NCBI GenBank assembly: GCA_964006375.1 | Contig: OZ023262.1 | Span: forward strand, 199,850,778-199,914,777 | Source of the DNA: Tillus elongatus | Taxonomy: Eukaryota; Arthropoda; Insecta; Coleoptera; Cleridae | DNA length: 64,000 bases | Reading direction: 5' to 3' | Part shown: piece by piece, positions 43,024-54,504 of the stretch | Layout: every line of letters starts with the position of its first letter | Position numbering within the stretch: position 1 is the stretch's first letter | Made by a program: the position numbers and the translations under genes | The notes under the pieces: model-generated | The model's database searches: none | Seen by the model: only the letters and a program-made list of their open reading frames with translations | What the model was told of the DNA's origin: nothing

Positions 43024-46000
43024 CTACGTCCATGGCGTGTAGTTTGAACGGGAACTTTCAGTTTCACTAGGTGTTGGACTTTCACTGTCACTTTCAGTTT
43101 CACTAGGTGTTGGACTTTCACTGTCACTTTCAGTTTCACTAGGATGTCTCTGAGGCTGGAAAGTTGTCTGTTCGTTATCACAAAGAATGAATGCGGGTTT
43201 AAGACGGTCAACAGAAATTGTCTCTTCTCCGTGTGATTTCTTGATTTTGAAGACTTTGTCAGTTCGGGATAACACTTCAAAGGGGCCGTCATAAACTGGT
43301 TCGAGGGTTTTTCGCGGAATATCAATGCGAACAAAAACAAAAGGAGCTTCCATAAGCTTAGGATGGACAAATACCTTTTTTGCAGTATGATGTTGAAAAG
43401 GTACTGGTCGAAGTTTCCTTATGTCTTCTTTCAGCTGAGATATAAGTGGTGGAACATCATGAGCTTGTGTGCTGTTGAAAAAGTCGGTGGGAAGTTTGAT
43501 TGATTCTCCGTAGACTATTTCAGCGGGTGTTGAGCGATATTCTGGAATTATGTACGATCTGAGTCCTAGTAACAATTGGCAATTTAGCGACCCAGTTTTC
43601 GTCCATATGAGCTTTCAAGGCCTGTTTCAGAACTCTATGCCATCTCTCGATTACACCATTTGCTGCTGGGTGGTAAGCTGTGGTCTTGATGTGGTCTGCA
43701 CCTAGCGTTTTAGTGAGGTGTGTGAAAAGGTGGCAATCGAATTGTTTACCACTCTCTGTGGTGATGTATTGCGGAACACCGAAACGAGAGATACAGCAGG
43801 ATATAATAGTGTTCGCTACTGTTTCTGCTGTAATATCTGACAATGGAACTGCTTCGGGCCATCGAGAAAATCTGTCTATTATTGTTAACAGATAGCGTTG
43901 ACCTTGTGATGGTGGTAATGGTCCCACAATGTCAACATTTATATACGAGAATCTTCTCATGGCTGGGGTGTATTGTCCAATGGCACTGGAAGTGTGTCTC
44001 CATATCTTGACTTTCTGGCAGGGAATGCAAGTTTTAGACCAAAGAGATACATCGCGTTTCAATTTGGGCCAACAAAATCTATCCTGGACCAGATCGACTG
44101 AAGCTGATATGCCTGGGTGAGATAAATTGTGGATAGAATCGAAAATCTTTCGGCGAAATTTGAGCGGAATGAATGGGCGAAGTTTCTTTGAAGAAGAATC
44201 GCAAATAAGGTTCAATCCGTTGTCAAGAGGCATGTTTTGAAACTTGCATGAGGAAGATTTAGACTGCAGAAGGTGTTTGAGTTCCTCACAAGATGACTGA
44301 GCTTGCGCAATTTCTTGGAGTAACACAGTGGAAGAAAGTGAAATTGTTTCAATGCGAGAACAATAGTCTGCGGGAATGTTTGTAGGACCTGGTATGTAGC
44401 GAATGTCTGTAATAAATTGACCTAGGAAGTCTAAATGTCGTAGTTGCCTTGGAGATGCTTTATCGACGCGTTGTTCAAAAGCGTATGCCAAAGGTTTGTG
44501 GTCCGTATAAATGGTGAAATGGCGACCTTCTAGGGTATATCTAAAGTATTTAACTGCCTGATAAGCGGCTAGAAGTTCGCGATCGTAGGTACTGTAAGAT
44601 TTTTGGGCTGAAGTAAGCTTTTTAGAGTAGAAACCTAGGGGTTCTAGTGTTTGATCACGGAGTTGTTGGAGGGAAGCACCTACGGCATAATCAGAAGCAT
44701 CGACATGGAGAATCAGTGGTAGCGAAGAAAACGGATGAGCTATTAGTGTAGCGTTTTTTAGTGCCTCTTTCAAACATTCGAATGCTTCTCGAGTCTGAGG
44801 AGTCCACTCGATTTTACGTTTGTCGCGTTTTTTGGGATTCTGGCAGAGGTCGAATAGTGGTTGCTGAATTTCCGCAGCACGTGGAAGAGAACGACCGTAG
44901 AAATTTATGAGACCTATAAATCTTCTGAGTTTTTCAATGGTATCGGGAAGAGGTAGGTCGGTAATAGCTTTGATGCGTTCAGGAAGTGGAAATAATCCAG
45001 ATTTATTTACACGAAAACCTAAAAATGAAATTTCGGCCACTCCGAATTCACATTTAGATGAATTGATACGGATGCCGTTGTCTTGAAGTGTCTGAAAAAG
45101 TTTTGCTAGATGCTCTTGATGTTCTTTTTCAGAGACTGATGCAACGAGAATATCGTCAAGATAGGGGTAGGCAAAGTCAAGATGTCTTAAAATTGAATGT
45201 AAATATCTTTGAAATGTTTGTGCTGAATTACGAAGGTCAAATGGGGTTTTAACAAATTCGAATAACCCAAATGGAGTTATGACTGCTGTTTTGGGAATAT
45301 CTTGAGGTGCTACTGGGATGTGATGGAAAGCGCGAATGATATCTAATTTTGAAAAAATACGTTTGCCTTCTAACTGGGCATTAAAATCCTGAAAATTTGG
45401 AATGGGATATTTGTCTGGGATTGTTTGAGCGTTTAGTGCTCGGAAATCGCCACATGGTCTCCATGAGCCATCCTTTTTTGCACCATGTGGAGGGGGCTTG
45501 ACCATGGACTTTTGGAGGGTCTACAAATTCCCAAGTTTATCATGTGCTGGAATTCTAGCTTTGCTTGAGCTAGCTTTTCCGGGGGCAATCTTCTAGCTTT
45601 TGCAGTGACAGGTGGTCCTTCCGTACTTATAGTATGGAAGAACTCAACCTCTGGAAGGTTGCTAGAAGAAGTTTCCTTAAAAAGGTCAGGAAATTGTTGT
45701 AGCAATTTGAAGTACTGGTGTGTCGGGTCTACAAGATGAATTTTAGAATTAATTCCTGGTGGTGGGTTAGCACCGGTCTTAGAGAGGCTTGTCTTTGTAT
45801 CGATTAAACGTCTATGTTTCATATCCACAAGTAAAGCAAACTCTGCTAGGAAATCAGCGCCTATAATTGGTTGCTTAATATCGGCAAGTGTGAAGGGCCA
45901 GCAGAACCTACGGCGTAAACCTAGATCCAAATATAATAGTTGTTCGCCATAGGTATAAATAGGGGTCCCGTTTGCAGCATACAAGGTACGTTTTGATTGA

Positions 46001-46068
46001 AATTTCCGTTGGTCGTGAGTGGGTGGAATAACTGAAATATCCGCTTCAGAGTCGATTAGAAATTTCAT
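43024..46068 (-). pseudogene. gypsy Pol: protease, reverse transcriptase, RNase H, integrase
   Basis: Read from 46068 down. Protease: FLIDSEADISVIPP, where the catalytic D-S-G is D-S-E. A one-base frameshift near 45480 joins the next frame. Reverse transcriptase: [36 protein letters not shown] and catalytic YLDDILVAS. RNase [43 protein letters not shown]. Integrase: zinc-binding H-x-LSHPG ... CIPCQKVK, then [11 protein letters not shown] (first Asp), ITTESGKQF where the second Asp is Glu, and [11 protein letters not shown] (Glu). A second frameshift near 43570 leads to the C-terminal GPFEVLSRTDKVFKIK chromodomain-like end and three copies of S-E-T-E-S-D-S-E-S-P-T-P (43050-43145). Two frameshifts and two catalytic substitutions make it unlikely to be active. 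Confidence 0.9.
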
Positions 46069-46145
46069 ATTGGAGCGTCTATCAAAAATAAAAAGACGGC
46101 GTGTTAGGTGGCTCTAGTCTCCCGCCGCGTGGAGGGAGTGCCTTA

Positions 46146-46909
46146 TTAGTTTTCCGACACATGTTTTGCTCTAAAATTGCAAGGTTGGATGCAACGTTTG
46201 GCCTTGTTGCCAAATCGTTCATGATACCAACACGTGGAGGTTGAGGAATTTGTGTTTATGGAATTTCGAGAAAGCTTGGGTCTTTCTCGGGAGGTAGATC
46301 GGGAACGCGTTCGCAATTCGTTGACTGATAATGTTAGCTTCTCTAATTGCGCTTCTAACTTGGCTAGCTTGTCGCGCTCGCGTGACTGAATTTCAGTCAC
46401 GTTGTATTTATCTCCGGAATATTCCACGATTTTGTCTGCTATAACCGACAAATTTTCTAGAGAATCGTTGCTCGAAGCCAAAATTGAACGAACGTTGACT
46501 GGTAAACGTTGTAGAAATAAAATTTTAAGGAAATCCTCTCCAATCTGACTACCGGCTAAAAACTTCATTTCGCGTAAAAGGTTTTCTGTCGCCTAATTCT
46601 AATTATGTTAAAAGTTTATTTATTTTGCGACTTTCGGACTCTTCAAATTCTAATAAAAGACGTTTCATTAGATCTGAATAGGGGGTTGATGATAATGGTT
46701 GGGTTAAAAAAATCTGAAATTGACTCTGCGACATCAGGATCGAGTATAGCGAGTACATGACTGAATTTTGTCTTTTCAGAACTGATCTGTGATATATCGA
46801 ACTGGGCGTCAACCTACATCTGCCAGATTTTCACGTTACGTCTCCATATAGGAGGTAATTTTATTGCAACCCTTGCCATGATATTGCTACTTGAAGAATC
46901 TTCGGCCAT
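46146..46909 (-). pseudogene. gypsy Gag (CsRn1-type), interrupted
   Basis: Starts at the ATG at 46909 (MAEDSSSSNIMARVAIKLPP). An amber stop follows IWRRNVKIWQM and frameshifts or stops lie around 46740-46600. The frame resumes as FLAGSQIGEDFLKILFLQRL, PVNVRSILASSN, then a basic Ser/Arg region (RTRSRSTSRERPKLSRN). It ends with CWYHERFGNKAKRC and IQPCNF, the C-H-C-C nucleocapsid finger that marks the CsRn1/Kabuki clade instead of the usual C-C-H-C knuckle. Confidence 0.85.
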
Positions 46910-47048
46910 TGTGAAAAAAATCAGATAATTTTTAAATTAGAAAGGACTGACCTGTTTAGATATTCGGTTTCTGTAGGCATGGGCACGTGCGTGGAAGTTA
47001 GGCGACGTCGGCTGGAACATCAGGATCGGCATCTTCGGCTTGCGGCAC

Positions 47049-47059
47049 GGGGTCACCAA
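47049..47059 (-). promoter_or_regulatory. Primer binding site (tRNA-Trp-like)
   Basis: Minus strand TGGTGACCCCG follows the 5' LTR end after one base. It is complementary to the 3' end of tRNA-Trp (CGGGGTCACCA), the primer known for CsRn1-clade elements. Confidence 0.75.
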
Positions 47060-47415
47060 TATGGATGTTAATTGCACTTGTTGATATTAAATCCATACGT
47101 AAACATTTAATATAACTTTATTACTTCACTAACTGAATAAACTATATATGATACATTTAACTATAATACACTTTATGATATAATAACAATTACAACAGTA
47201 CACGAGTACATAGCAGATAACTGACCGAGCGTGGAGGACGTGTGTTCACTGTGTTGGTAGAGAGGGAGAGAGATCGCCTGGTGTCTCTTATAGTTGCCGT
47301 AGTTCTTGACAGCTGGCTGTCGCATAACGTAACGTAACGTTTAACTGTCAAGAGTATTTATACAGAAACATAGAGTAGTGTTGACTGAAACACTGCGGTC
47401 GGAACCACCGCCACA
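47060..47415 (-). repeat. 5' LTR of the gypsy element
   Basis: Partner of 42609-42973. It carries the terminal TGTGG on the minus strand and is followed by the target copy GTGGG at 47416-47420. Confidence 0.95.
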
Positions 47416-47469
47416 GTGGGATTAATTTAAAACTCGCAATGGAACTAAATAGCAGCGATACACGACCCA

Positions 47470-47825
47470 CTGAAGTCTACAGCTTTTGAGGATGAAATTT
47501 GGGCCAGATTTCTTGGTGCCAGTTGGGTATTGTCAGAGATCAGGTGTCCGGTTCCTAAGATGGCACATGCCTGCCGGTTTGTCATTCACCGTATACAGCT
47601 GGCATGTGGTTTCGTGTTCAGGCCCAATTCGGTGCAGGTGGCGACGAAGCCGACAATGTCCTGTATCTAGATCCATAAAAGTCTTTAGCTGTTGCCTGTT
47701 CAACGCTAGAACATTTCTCCAGTCCATAGGTACGTGAGGCCCTTAATAACGGCCTTAGAGTTAGATAATTCAGGTTGATTTTAACACTGTTGAAGTTTTT
47801 AGCATCCGTCCAGTTCTTCAAGTAT
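47470..47825 (-). pseudogene. LINE ORF2 C-terminal fragment
   Basis: Minus strand reads NRQQLKTFMDLDTGHCRLRR, HLHRIGPEHETTCQLY, then NDKPAGMCHLRNRTPDL. The pattern L-N-R-x-Q-L-x-x-L...TGHC-x-L-R-x-H-L-x-R-I-G...C-x2-C is the end of the RNase H region and zinc tail of Jockey/R1-group LINEs. In this copy one zinc Cys is replaced by Tyr. An adjacent frame (47821-47618) gives KNWTDAKNF-like upstream sequence, so there is a frameshift. It lies about 50 bp from the gypsy insertion. Confidence 0.6.
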
Positions 47826-48419
47826 GAACATCACGAATTCAGTACGTCGAAAAACACCTAATTTTCACTATGTTTGAAAAAAAAAACCGATTAGTGTCTC
47901 AATAGTAGTTGAGAAAACTCCAAATGTAAGATGGTGAGCCGAAATATATTCCACCATGAATGGAGTAGGCAAGATAAATTGTATGGTACAAAAATTTTAC
48001 ACCAACTACATTCACAGAAATGGAAAGCAATTATCTAAAAGAACTTCAGAGCAGATTTTAAAATTACAACTTTGAATAGAGAATCAAAAGGGCTTCCCAA
48101 AAAAGGTTCCAATCGGCGTCCCTTACCTATTAAAATTAAGGGGGTGGAAGTTACCTGAGATAGGGGTTGAAAGCTACAAATTCTGTTAGGATACAAATAA
48201 GTGTCCCTTCGCAAGCAAAATCCGCGTGTTTTAGGGGTTTCGAAATTTTCAGATATTCTCTGGAAAACTCTGGTGACACATTTTAACATGAAAACTATAC
48301 GAGGGGAAACCAAACTTGTTTTTTTTTTAATTTTTAAATAAAAAACCTTCAATACTCTTCAAATAACCATCCACTGGCACTTGTAATACTTGTATAATCT
48401 TGTACTATATCGTACTATT
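47826..48419. other. Non-coding stretch, probable 5' flank of a dead transposon
   Basis: No clear terminal repeat found. A TTAAAATTAAGGGGGTGGAAG sequence at 48131-48152 resembles, in reverse, part of 49610-49640 and may be a decayed inverted repeat of the next element. Confidence 0.3.
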
Positions 48420-49380
48420 CGTCTTCCGTCAGCTGTTAGACTCTTTAATCAAAATCATGTGAAACAGCAGGTCAGTAGTCTTTAATTTAATTGCAAAATG
48501 TATAAGAACGGGCTCTCTTACTAACAAAAAGTGATGGCGTTGAAGTGGCTGTTTTTGGTCATCTTTTAATGGACAACAGGCAATCTGTAAGAAAGATAGC
48601 TCAAGAAAGTGGTGTGTCAAAAAGTAGTGTTCATCGGATTATCAAAAAACATAAGTTTCATCCCTTCAAGATAAAACACCTGTCCAAGAATTAAACGAAG
48701 ATGTTCAGCATCGACGTTTACAGTTTTGTGATAATTTAACTGAGCGTTTGAGGAATGACCCCGGTCTACTTTAATACATTTGTTTCACTGGTGAAAGTAC
48801 GTTTGTGTTAAACGGTGAAGTGAACAGGCATAATTGTCATTATTAGAGTAATACAAACCCACACATCTTCAGTGAAAGTCACACCCAAACGCCCCAAAAA
48901 TTGAACGTGCGGGCAGGCATTCTGGGCAACCACATTATCGGACCACTTTTTGTTGAAGTAAATTTGACTGATGAAAATTATTTGAAGTTGTTAGAATACT
49001 TTATTGACCCTTTAATAACCCAACCACTAGGAGAAGACGTAAAGCTCCAAGAAAACCAACTTTTCTTTCAATAGGATGGAGCGCCTCCCCATTCCCATGT
49101 ACGAGTACGCGGTTTCTTAGATGCTCATTTTCCTGGACAATGGATAGGTCGGAGAGGTCCCATCGAATGGTCAGCTAAGTCGCCCTATCTAACTCCTTTG
49201 GATTTCTTTTTGTGGGGTCACTTAAAGTCTAAGGTTTACGCTACACCACCTAAATCTCTTTAAACGCTTCGAGAACGAATCGCCGTCTGATCACGCCAGA
49301 AATGTTGAAAAGTTAGACAAGCTTTTGAAAATCCACTGTACTATTGTATGAAAGTTTAGGGTCGTTATTTTAAGTAATAC
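48420..49380 (+). pseudogene. Tc1/mariner-type transposase (DD41D-like), decayed
   Basis: Plus strand with many stops. From 48600 it shows a helix-turn-helix trace (KKDSSRKWCVKK...SSDYQKT in shifted frames), VQHRRLQFCDNLTERLRNDP and CFTGESTFVLNGEVNRHNCH, where the first catalytic Asp is Gly. Then NVRAGILGNHIIGPLFVEVN, DGAPPHSHVRVRGFLDAHFP (second Asp), and GPIEWSAKSPYLTPLDFFLW with the third Asp kept, then GHLKSKVYATPPKSL. It is a relative of the open transposase at 30420-31499 and shows that Asp is the ancestral residue at that protein's Asn293. Confidence 0.8.
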
Positions 49381-50594
49381 ATTCATTAGATTGAATTGTT
49401 TTTCCATAACCACTTTTGTTTCCTTTCACAGTAATCTAGGCAGGGTCCTCAGAAACCAATAGCTTAAAATTAAAAAAAAAACATGATTGCATAAAGAATG
49501 AAAGCAGCTTCAAAATGATGTGCCACTCCACCCCTCTTACCATTTAAATTTTCTGAAGGGGCTCTGGGCGTTAGAGGGATGCACAAATAACTTCGAGTCC
49601 AAGAAAAAAATTTGGTCTCCCCTTCCAGTTAAAATTGACATGTTTATGATTTTTCCCACACTTGGACGATATCGGACATTTTAGGGGGTGCAAATTGTAG
49701 TTGGGACACCATGCAATATGCATACATATATATTTTATTCAAAAAGTTTACCCAAAAACGACATACTTACCTTATTCAATCGTTGACTCACCCTGTACAC
49801 ACAGTACAGCAAGAAGGCAGCTAATAAATATTGCAAATCTTATACTCTTCTGTGTTATTAATTATTTGAAAATAAATTAATTTTAAGAGCCAGCGACAAC
49901 CATCTCATTTTCGATTAGAATACTACCATTTTTATTACTAGTGTATAATAAAGCATAAATTATTCATTTTAACTTAAAATAATAGGCCGTCAGGCCTGTT
50001 ATGTTTATGTCTGGCATATAAGTGATAGCGGAGGGATATTCTAGTAATTTGTATTTCTAGCTGCAACTCTAACAATTACGTAATTTGTAGCTGTCAATGT
50101 TAAGGTTCGAAATGTTTCTGCGGTGGAGTTATTTCGTCTGATTCAAATTTTCATATTCATGCTGCTTCTTAATGACATGGATCAATTTACCAAATTGCAA
50201 AAATTACCATATTCATGGAAACTCGGACCTGTAATTCCGAATGCAGACATTATAAATAGCAATTATGAGAAGGTATCTTTCATTTCATTCTGTAATGCAT
50301 AAAAATTACGATTATTACCTGTTTTAATAACTAAATCGATATTTCTTATAAATTATTCCTCGTCTCATAAAACCGACTTCGCTTTCATCAGCTGTATTGC
50401 ATGTAGAGCGACACATTTTGAATTGAGCAGCTGGCGAGAGCAGATATTTGAAAACAGTGAAGTGAAAACAAATGGGTTACATTGCTGTATTCAAAAAGCT
50501 AAACCATTATACCTAAATCTTTTATCAAGTTGCATTACTATTGGTAAGCAACTTACGTCTACAAATTTGATGTATCTTTATAAACTACGATTAG
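49381..50594. other. Non-coding stretch
   Basis: CACCCTGTACAC near 49791 resembles a Tc1/mariner-type terminus (GTACAGGGTG in reverse) and may be the right end of the preceding element. Nothing else was recognised up to the Penelope palindrome. Confidence 0.35.
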
Positions 50595-50639
50595 TACACT
50601 TTGAGAAAACCCAAATCACCACAACATTTATTTCAGAGA

Positions 50640-50680
50640 CCTTACGATCGTTTCGTTGACAAAGTCAACATCTTCAGAGG
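50640..50680 (-). ncRNA. Hammerhead-ribozyme-like motif (Penelope left arm)
   Basis: Minus strand: CCT, CTGAAGA, T, stem II GTTGAC-TTT-GTCAAC, GAAAC, GATC, GTA, AGG. The six-base-pair stem II is perfect, the core boxes are complete, the cleavage triplet would be GUA, and CCU/AGG forms stem I. One extra base precedes stem II. Confidence 0.55.
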
Positions 50681-51266
50681 AAGATAAATTTTAACTTAAA
50701 CAACTAGCTACATGTATTTATATCGCGTCAAGGTAAACGAACTAGTCCGAAGTAAAATTGTTGTCCAGGAACGATCGTTTGTTTATTGTGTGGTGAAACT
50801 ACGAGGTCGAAGACCCGCTTTTTAATCTTCTGGTCGACATATTAATGAGCTCTCATTTAATATACGGATAATAGCTTTAAAGGAACCGAGGTATTTAAAG
50901 AATCTGCACGTTCCCTTTCGATCCAGAAATTTACTATGTGGATATTGGAACACGCCGACAAACATCTGGCTAGATAAACAACATCAACTCCGCTCATCTT
51001 TTTTAAATAGAAAAACTAATACCGGGTGTTTGGCACAACATGTTAACACTCTAACAAAAGATAAATAATTCAACTAAAATACTACATACAAACTGTATTT
51101 ATATTGATGCTAATTCTTCGTGATAGTATTTATATTAAATTCATAGATACAAACAAAACAAACAGATATTTAAGTCGAGACAAACGTATAGATTAATATA
51201 TGTATAAACCGGCCGAGTTTTTGACATAATTTATTATTCTACAGAAAATTCGGAGTGTTTAAGCGG

Positions 51267-51730
51267 TCAAATGCAAAGTGAAAATAAAGGACTAGAAATT
51301 AAAGGTGCCGCACGATTCAATAAAGTTTTGTTTTTAATAGATCTTAATATAAAAATACATTCTAATGAATCAAGCATAGTTTGTTGTCTAACGTTTTTGA
51401 CAAGTTTCAAATTTTCTTTGTCAATGTGGTAATTATTATCCCATATATGTTGTGCCACACATGATTTGTCCATCGTACCATATCGTAATTGTGCGAGATG
51501 TTCACGAAATCTGGTGGCTATGTTTCTCCTAGTTTGACCCACGTATTCAAGATCGCAATCTTTGCAACTAATCTCATAAATACCGGACATTTCAGTGACT
51601 TTGTCTTTGTCTTTCGTATTATCCAACAAATTTTTTAAATTACTTTTCGTCGAAAAAGTCAAATGTAAATCGGATTTCTTAAAAATACTTGCCAAACCCT
51701 TTGTAATTCGTGGTTCATTCGAATCACAAC
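51267..51730 (-). pseudogene. Penelope-like polyprotein C-terminus, GIY-YIG endonuclease
   Basis: The frame is open to 51806, but its first about 25 residues come from the inverted arm. Genuine sequence runs from CDSNEPRITKGLASIFKKSD through FSTKSNLKNLLDNTK, then SGIYEISCKDCDLEYVGQTR (GIY and YVG halves), RFREHLAQLRYG and LDSLECIFILRS with the expected Glu. This is the endonuclease that nicks the target in Penelope-like elements. The reverse transcriptase is missing, so the piece is 5'-truncated and non-functional although the frame itself has no stop. Confidence 0.85.
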
Positions 51731-52441
51731 TTGTCAAAAACGTTAGACATAAAACTATGCTTGATTCATTAGAAATTATTTTTATATTAAGGTCTATTAA
51801 AAACAAAACTTCCTTGAATCGTGCGGCACCTTTAATTTCTAGTCATTTATTTTCACTTTGCATTTGACCGCTTAAAGACTCCGAATTTGTCTGTAGAATA
51901 ATAAATTATGTCAAAAACTCAGCTGGTTTATATACGTTTGTCTCGACTTAAAGATCTGTTTGTTTTGTTTGTACCTATGAATTTAATATAAATACTATCA
52001 CGAAGAATTAGCATCAATATAAATACAGTTTGTATGTAGTATTTTAGTTAAATTATTTATATTTTGTTAGAGTGTTAACATGTTGAGCCAAACACCCGGT
52101 ATTAGTTTTTCTATTTAAAAAAGATGAGCGGAGGTGATGTTGTTTATCTAGTCAGATGTTTTGTCAGCGTTTTCCAATATCCACATAGTAAATTTCTAGA
52201 TCGAAAGGGAACGTGCAGATTCTTTAAATACCTCGGTTCCTTTAAAGCTATTATCCGTATATTAGATAAGAGCTCATAAATATGTCGACCAGAAGATTAA
52301 AAAGCAAGTCTTTGACCTCGTAGTTTCACCACTCAATAAACAAACGATCGTTCCTGGACGACAATTTTACTTCGGACTAGTTCGTTTACCTTGACGCGAT
52401 ATAAATACATGTAGCTAGTTGTTTAAGTTAGAATTTATCTT

Positions 52442-52482
52442 CCTCTGAAGATGTTGACTTTGTCAACGAAACGATCATAAGG
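52442..52482 (+). ncRNA. Hammerhead-ribozyme-like motif (Penelope right arm)
   Basis: Plus-strand partner of 50640-50680 with the same core and perfect stem II. The triplet is ATA instead of GTA, which would weaken the pair next to the cleavage site. Confidence 0.5.
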
Positions 52483-52529
52483 TCTCTGAAATAAGTGTTG
52501 TGGTGATTTGGGTTTTCTCAAAGTGTACT

Positions 52530-52984
52530 TATTAGTGCTCATCACAGGTTTCAGTTTTCACATATTTGATAAACTACGTTTACGTAGTCTTTTATCTTCG
52601 ATATCTTGAGGGTTTTAGTTTTAGAGACATGCAAAAAAATAGGTGAATGTTTTTTTTTTTTTGGTGCTAACAACTAAGTTTTCAGCAGAGAATAAATGCC
52701 TGAGAATCAAAAAATATGCTATCATAATAAGAAACATACAGATAGGTAGCTAGATAGATAGGTATACAGGGTGGCCACATGAAAACGAAACAGGCGCGTT
52801 TTAGGGTAGTTATAGTGATTTTTCTGAAAAACGGAGGTTAGTTTAGCTTTCAAGGGTGAAGAATTTGAGGGTTACTTTTAACTTTTAACCACCCCTAAAG
52901 TCCGAAATAATAAGGGGAGTCAAGTATCACATCCTTTTAGAGCTGGTGTAAATCGCTTTTCAACAAAATCTTATTCTTATGAGG
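52530..52984. other. Stretch with a possible MITE end
   Basis: TATACAGGGTGGCCACATGA then AAACGAAACAGGCGCG at 52763-52799 resembles the TACAGG(G/C)TG ends of TA-target MITEs. A matching opposite end was not found. (GATA)-like repeats lie at 52740-52760. Confidence 0.35.
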
Positions 52985-53847
52985 AGATCGCGACTTGTAT
53001 GACACCGGGACTCAAAAAGTAAAGGACGGATTTTGATCAAATTTGGTAAATACCTCCCTTTTGCAAGTGGCTTGGATAGGTTTGTTATCCAGGAAAATCG
53101 GTGCGGTTTTTCCCGGAAAATTTTGTGTTCGAAAAATGTTTATATCTCAAGAAATAACAAAGTTATGGCAACCAAATTTCGTACACGCGTTAACGTCATA
53201 AAAGCTAAACTATATACCGAAACTTAGATCTCTAAGTTGAAAGAAGAAAGTTATTGGTACGATACGAGTTCTGTAAAGAAAATATAGCAAGAAGAGTATT
53301 TTACAAACCATTAAGTTTAAGCTTCAACCGTCATTGTCCTTCAATTTACTAAAATATTTCGAGAAAATTCATTTCAAATAGACCCCTTCTCTGATGCTTT
53401 GTCAATAGTTTAGTTATAGAGCTCATCGTTTTATGGTCTATAATTTTTAGAGATTTTTCGTAGAAAAATTTTTGCTAATGAGGAGACTGCCAGTTTTAAA
53501 TTTTGAAAAGATTTCTTCAAATGAGCGCGAACTAGACCCCCTAAAACTCATATGCGGGGTAAGTTTCAGTTTTTATCTGTTTTCATATATACAGGGTGAC
53601 GCATTTTTACGGTAAAGCTGAATATATCCGCTATTATACAAGGTAAGAGAAAAAATTGCATAATGTAATTATAGGGTGTTTTGAGCTGCATCTTATAAAA
53701 TTATCTTTACTTAAAGGATTGCCCATAAGTCGTTGGTGATACAATTTTTTTTTTAGTCGAACATGCCGTATATTACTGCATTTTTGCATTTGGAAACGTT
53801 TTAAGTTTATTTTTTGGAACATTTTTGTACATTTTCAAACAGTATAG

Positions 53848-54504
53848 CAGCGGTTCTCAAATTGTGTGGCTCCCCATCGATAGGGGGCGTAAAAAAAGTA
53901 AATAAGGGCTTTTTCATTCACAGGCAAAGTTAAAAAAAATGATTCTTGCTTCTATATGACTTCAATTGCAATTCGAATATTTTGCTAACGTACTTTCTAT
54001 GAATCATTTCCAAATGTCGTTTAGGTGTATTAGGTCTCCTGCTGTCTGCTGCCGAAGTTTTTGAGCAAATGACACACAGGGGCGTTTTTTCTTCATTTAC
54101 TTCAGTGCTGGTAAACACAAAATTTAAACATTCTTGAGAATATTTCCTTGATTTTTGTTTCAGAACCACTCTCGTTTGTATACTTGTTGATACTTAAAAA
54201 TGTATCCATGATTCTGTATACACTGTATAAATCTACTGCTACTTGAATATCATATCAGTTAACACGCAAATTACAACATACATATTCACGGTAGAAGAAT
54301 CGACTCGACTGAGACTGGCTGGAACTGAACGAGATGCATACACGCCGCGCAACTGTTCTAGAATGTTCGAAATAAATTGAAACCTCTCGTGAAGTCGTGA
54401 GAATATGTCCGCTATGGTGCACGTAAGATAGGAGGGGAGGGGGTGTGTGATTAGAATTGCGATTGAAAATTGGGCAACAAAAACTAAAAGGTTGCGAAAC
54501 GCTG
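53848..54504 (-). mobile_element. Internally deleted hAT transposon with BED-finger fragment
   Basis: Ends CAGCGGTTCTCAAA and, in reverse, CAGCGTTTCGCAAC. Flanking octamers CAGTATAG (53840-53847) and CAATAATA (54505-54512) both derive from CAATAAAG, which undisturbed copies of the host repeat have at this point (for example 21871-21878), so this is an old 8-bp target duplication. The minus strand 54169-53930 encodes RKYSQECLNFVFTSTEVNEE, CVICSK and PNTPKRHLEMIHRK, a BED-type zinc finger with its Cys and His residues. The catalytic domain is absent. It is a relative of the hAT at 19598. Confidence 0.85.
54355..54369 (-). promoter_or_regulatory. Heat-shock element in the second hAT copy
   Basis: Minus strand CGAACATTCTAGAAC, identical to 19684-19698. 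The TATA box has decayed to TATGCAT here. Confidence 0.55.

Larger units (their letters stand above)
42609..47415 (-). mobile_element. Ty3/gypsy LTR retrotransposon, Kabuki/CsRn1 type
   Basis: A 4.8-kb element on the minus strand. The LTRs are 42609-42973 and 47060-47415 (about 360 bp). By eye they differ by a handful of substitutions and three or four small indels, so insertion looks recent. A 5-bp target duplication GTGGG flanks it (42604-42608; 47416-47420). A primer binding site TGGTGACCCCG matching the tRNA-Trp 3' end sits next to the 5' LTR. A purine tract GACAGGGGAGTA sits next to the 3' LTR. Gag has the C-x3-H type finger of the CsRn1 clade. Both coding regions carry a few lesions, so this copy is probably not autonomous. 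Confidence 0.95.
50595..52529 (-). mobile_element. Penelope-like element tail in a 1.9-kb palindrome
   Basis: Inverted arms 50595-51411 and 51728-52529 flank a unique centre of about 315 bp. Both outer ends carry AGTACACTTTGAGAAAACCC or its partner, then CAAATCACCACAACA and a hammerhead-like motif. The minus strand encodes the GIY-YIG end of a Penelope-like polyprotein. The right arm is an inverted copy of the 3' part. Inverted partial terminal repeats at the 5' side are a known Penelope feature. The arms show only moderate divergence (small indels, for example near 51040 and 52070). Confidence 0.8.

Noticed and set aside
43680..44120. Plus-strand frames within the gypsy element (43680-43895, 43929-44120)
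   Set aside because: Shadows of the minus-strand integrase and RNase H coding sequence.
42609..47415. Endogenous retrovirus with envelope gene
   Set aside because: No third frame or envelope-like protein lies between integrase and the 3' LTR; only a short serine/glutamate repeat tail is present.
51595..51867. Plus-strand 90-codon frame in the Penelope palindrome, ending like the minus-strand protein
   Set aside because: Its C-terminus (RSIKNKTSLNRAAPLIS) comes from the inverted arm copy of the same coding sequence. It is a palindrome artefact, not a second gene.
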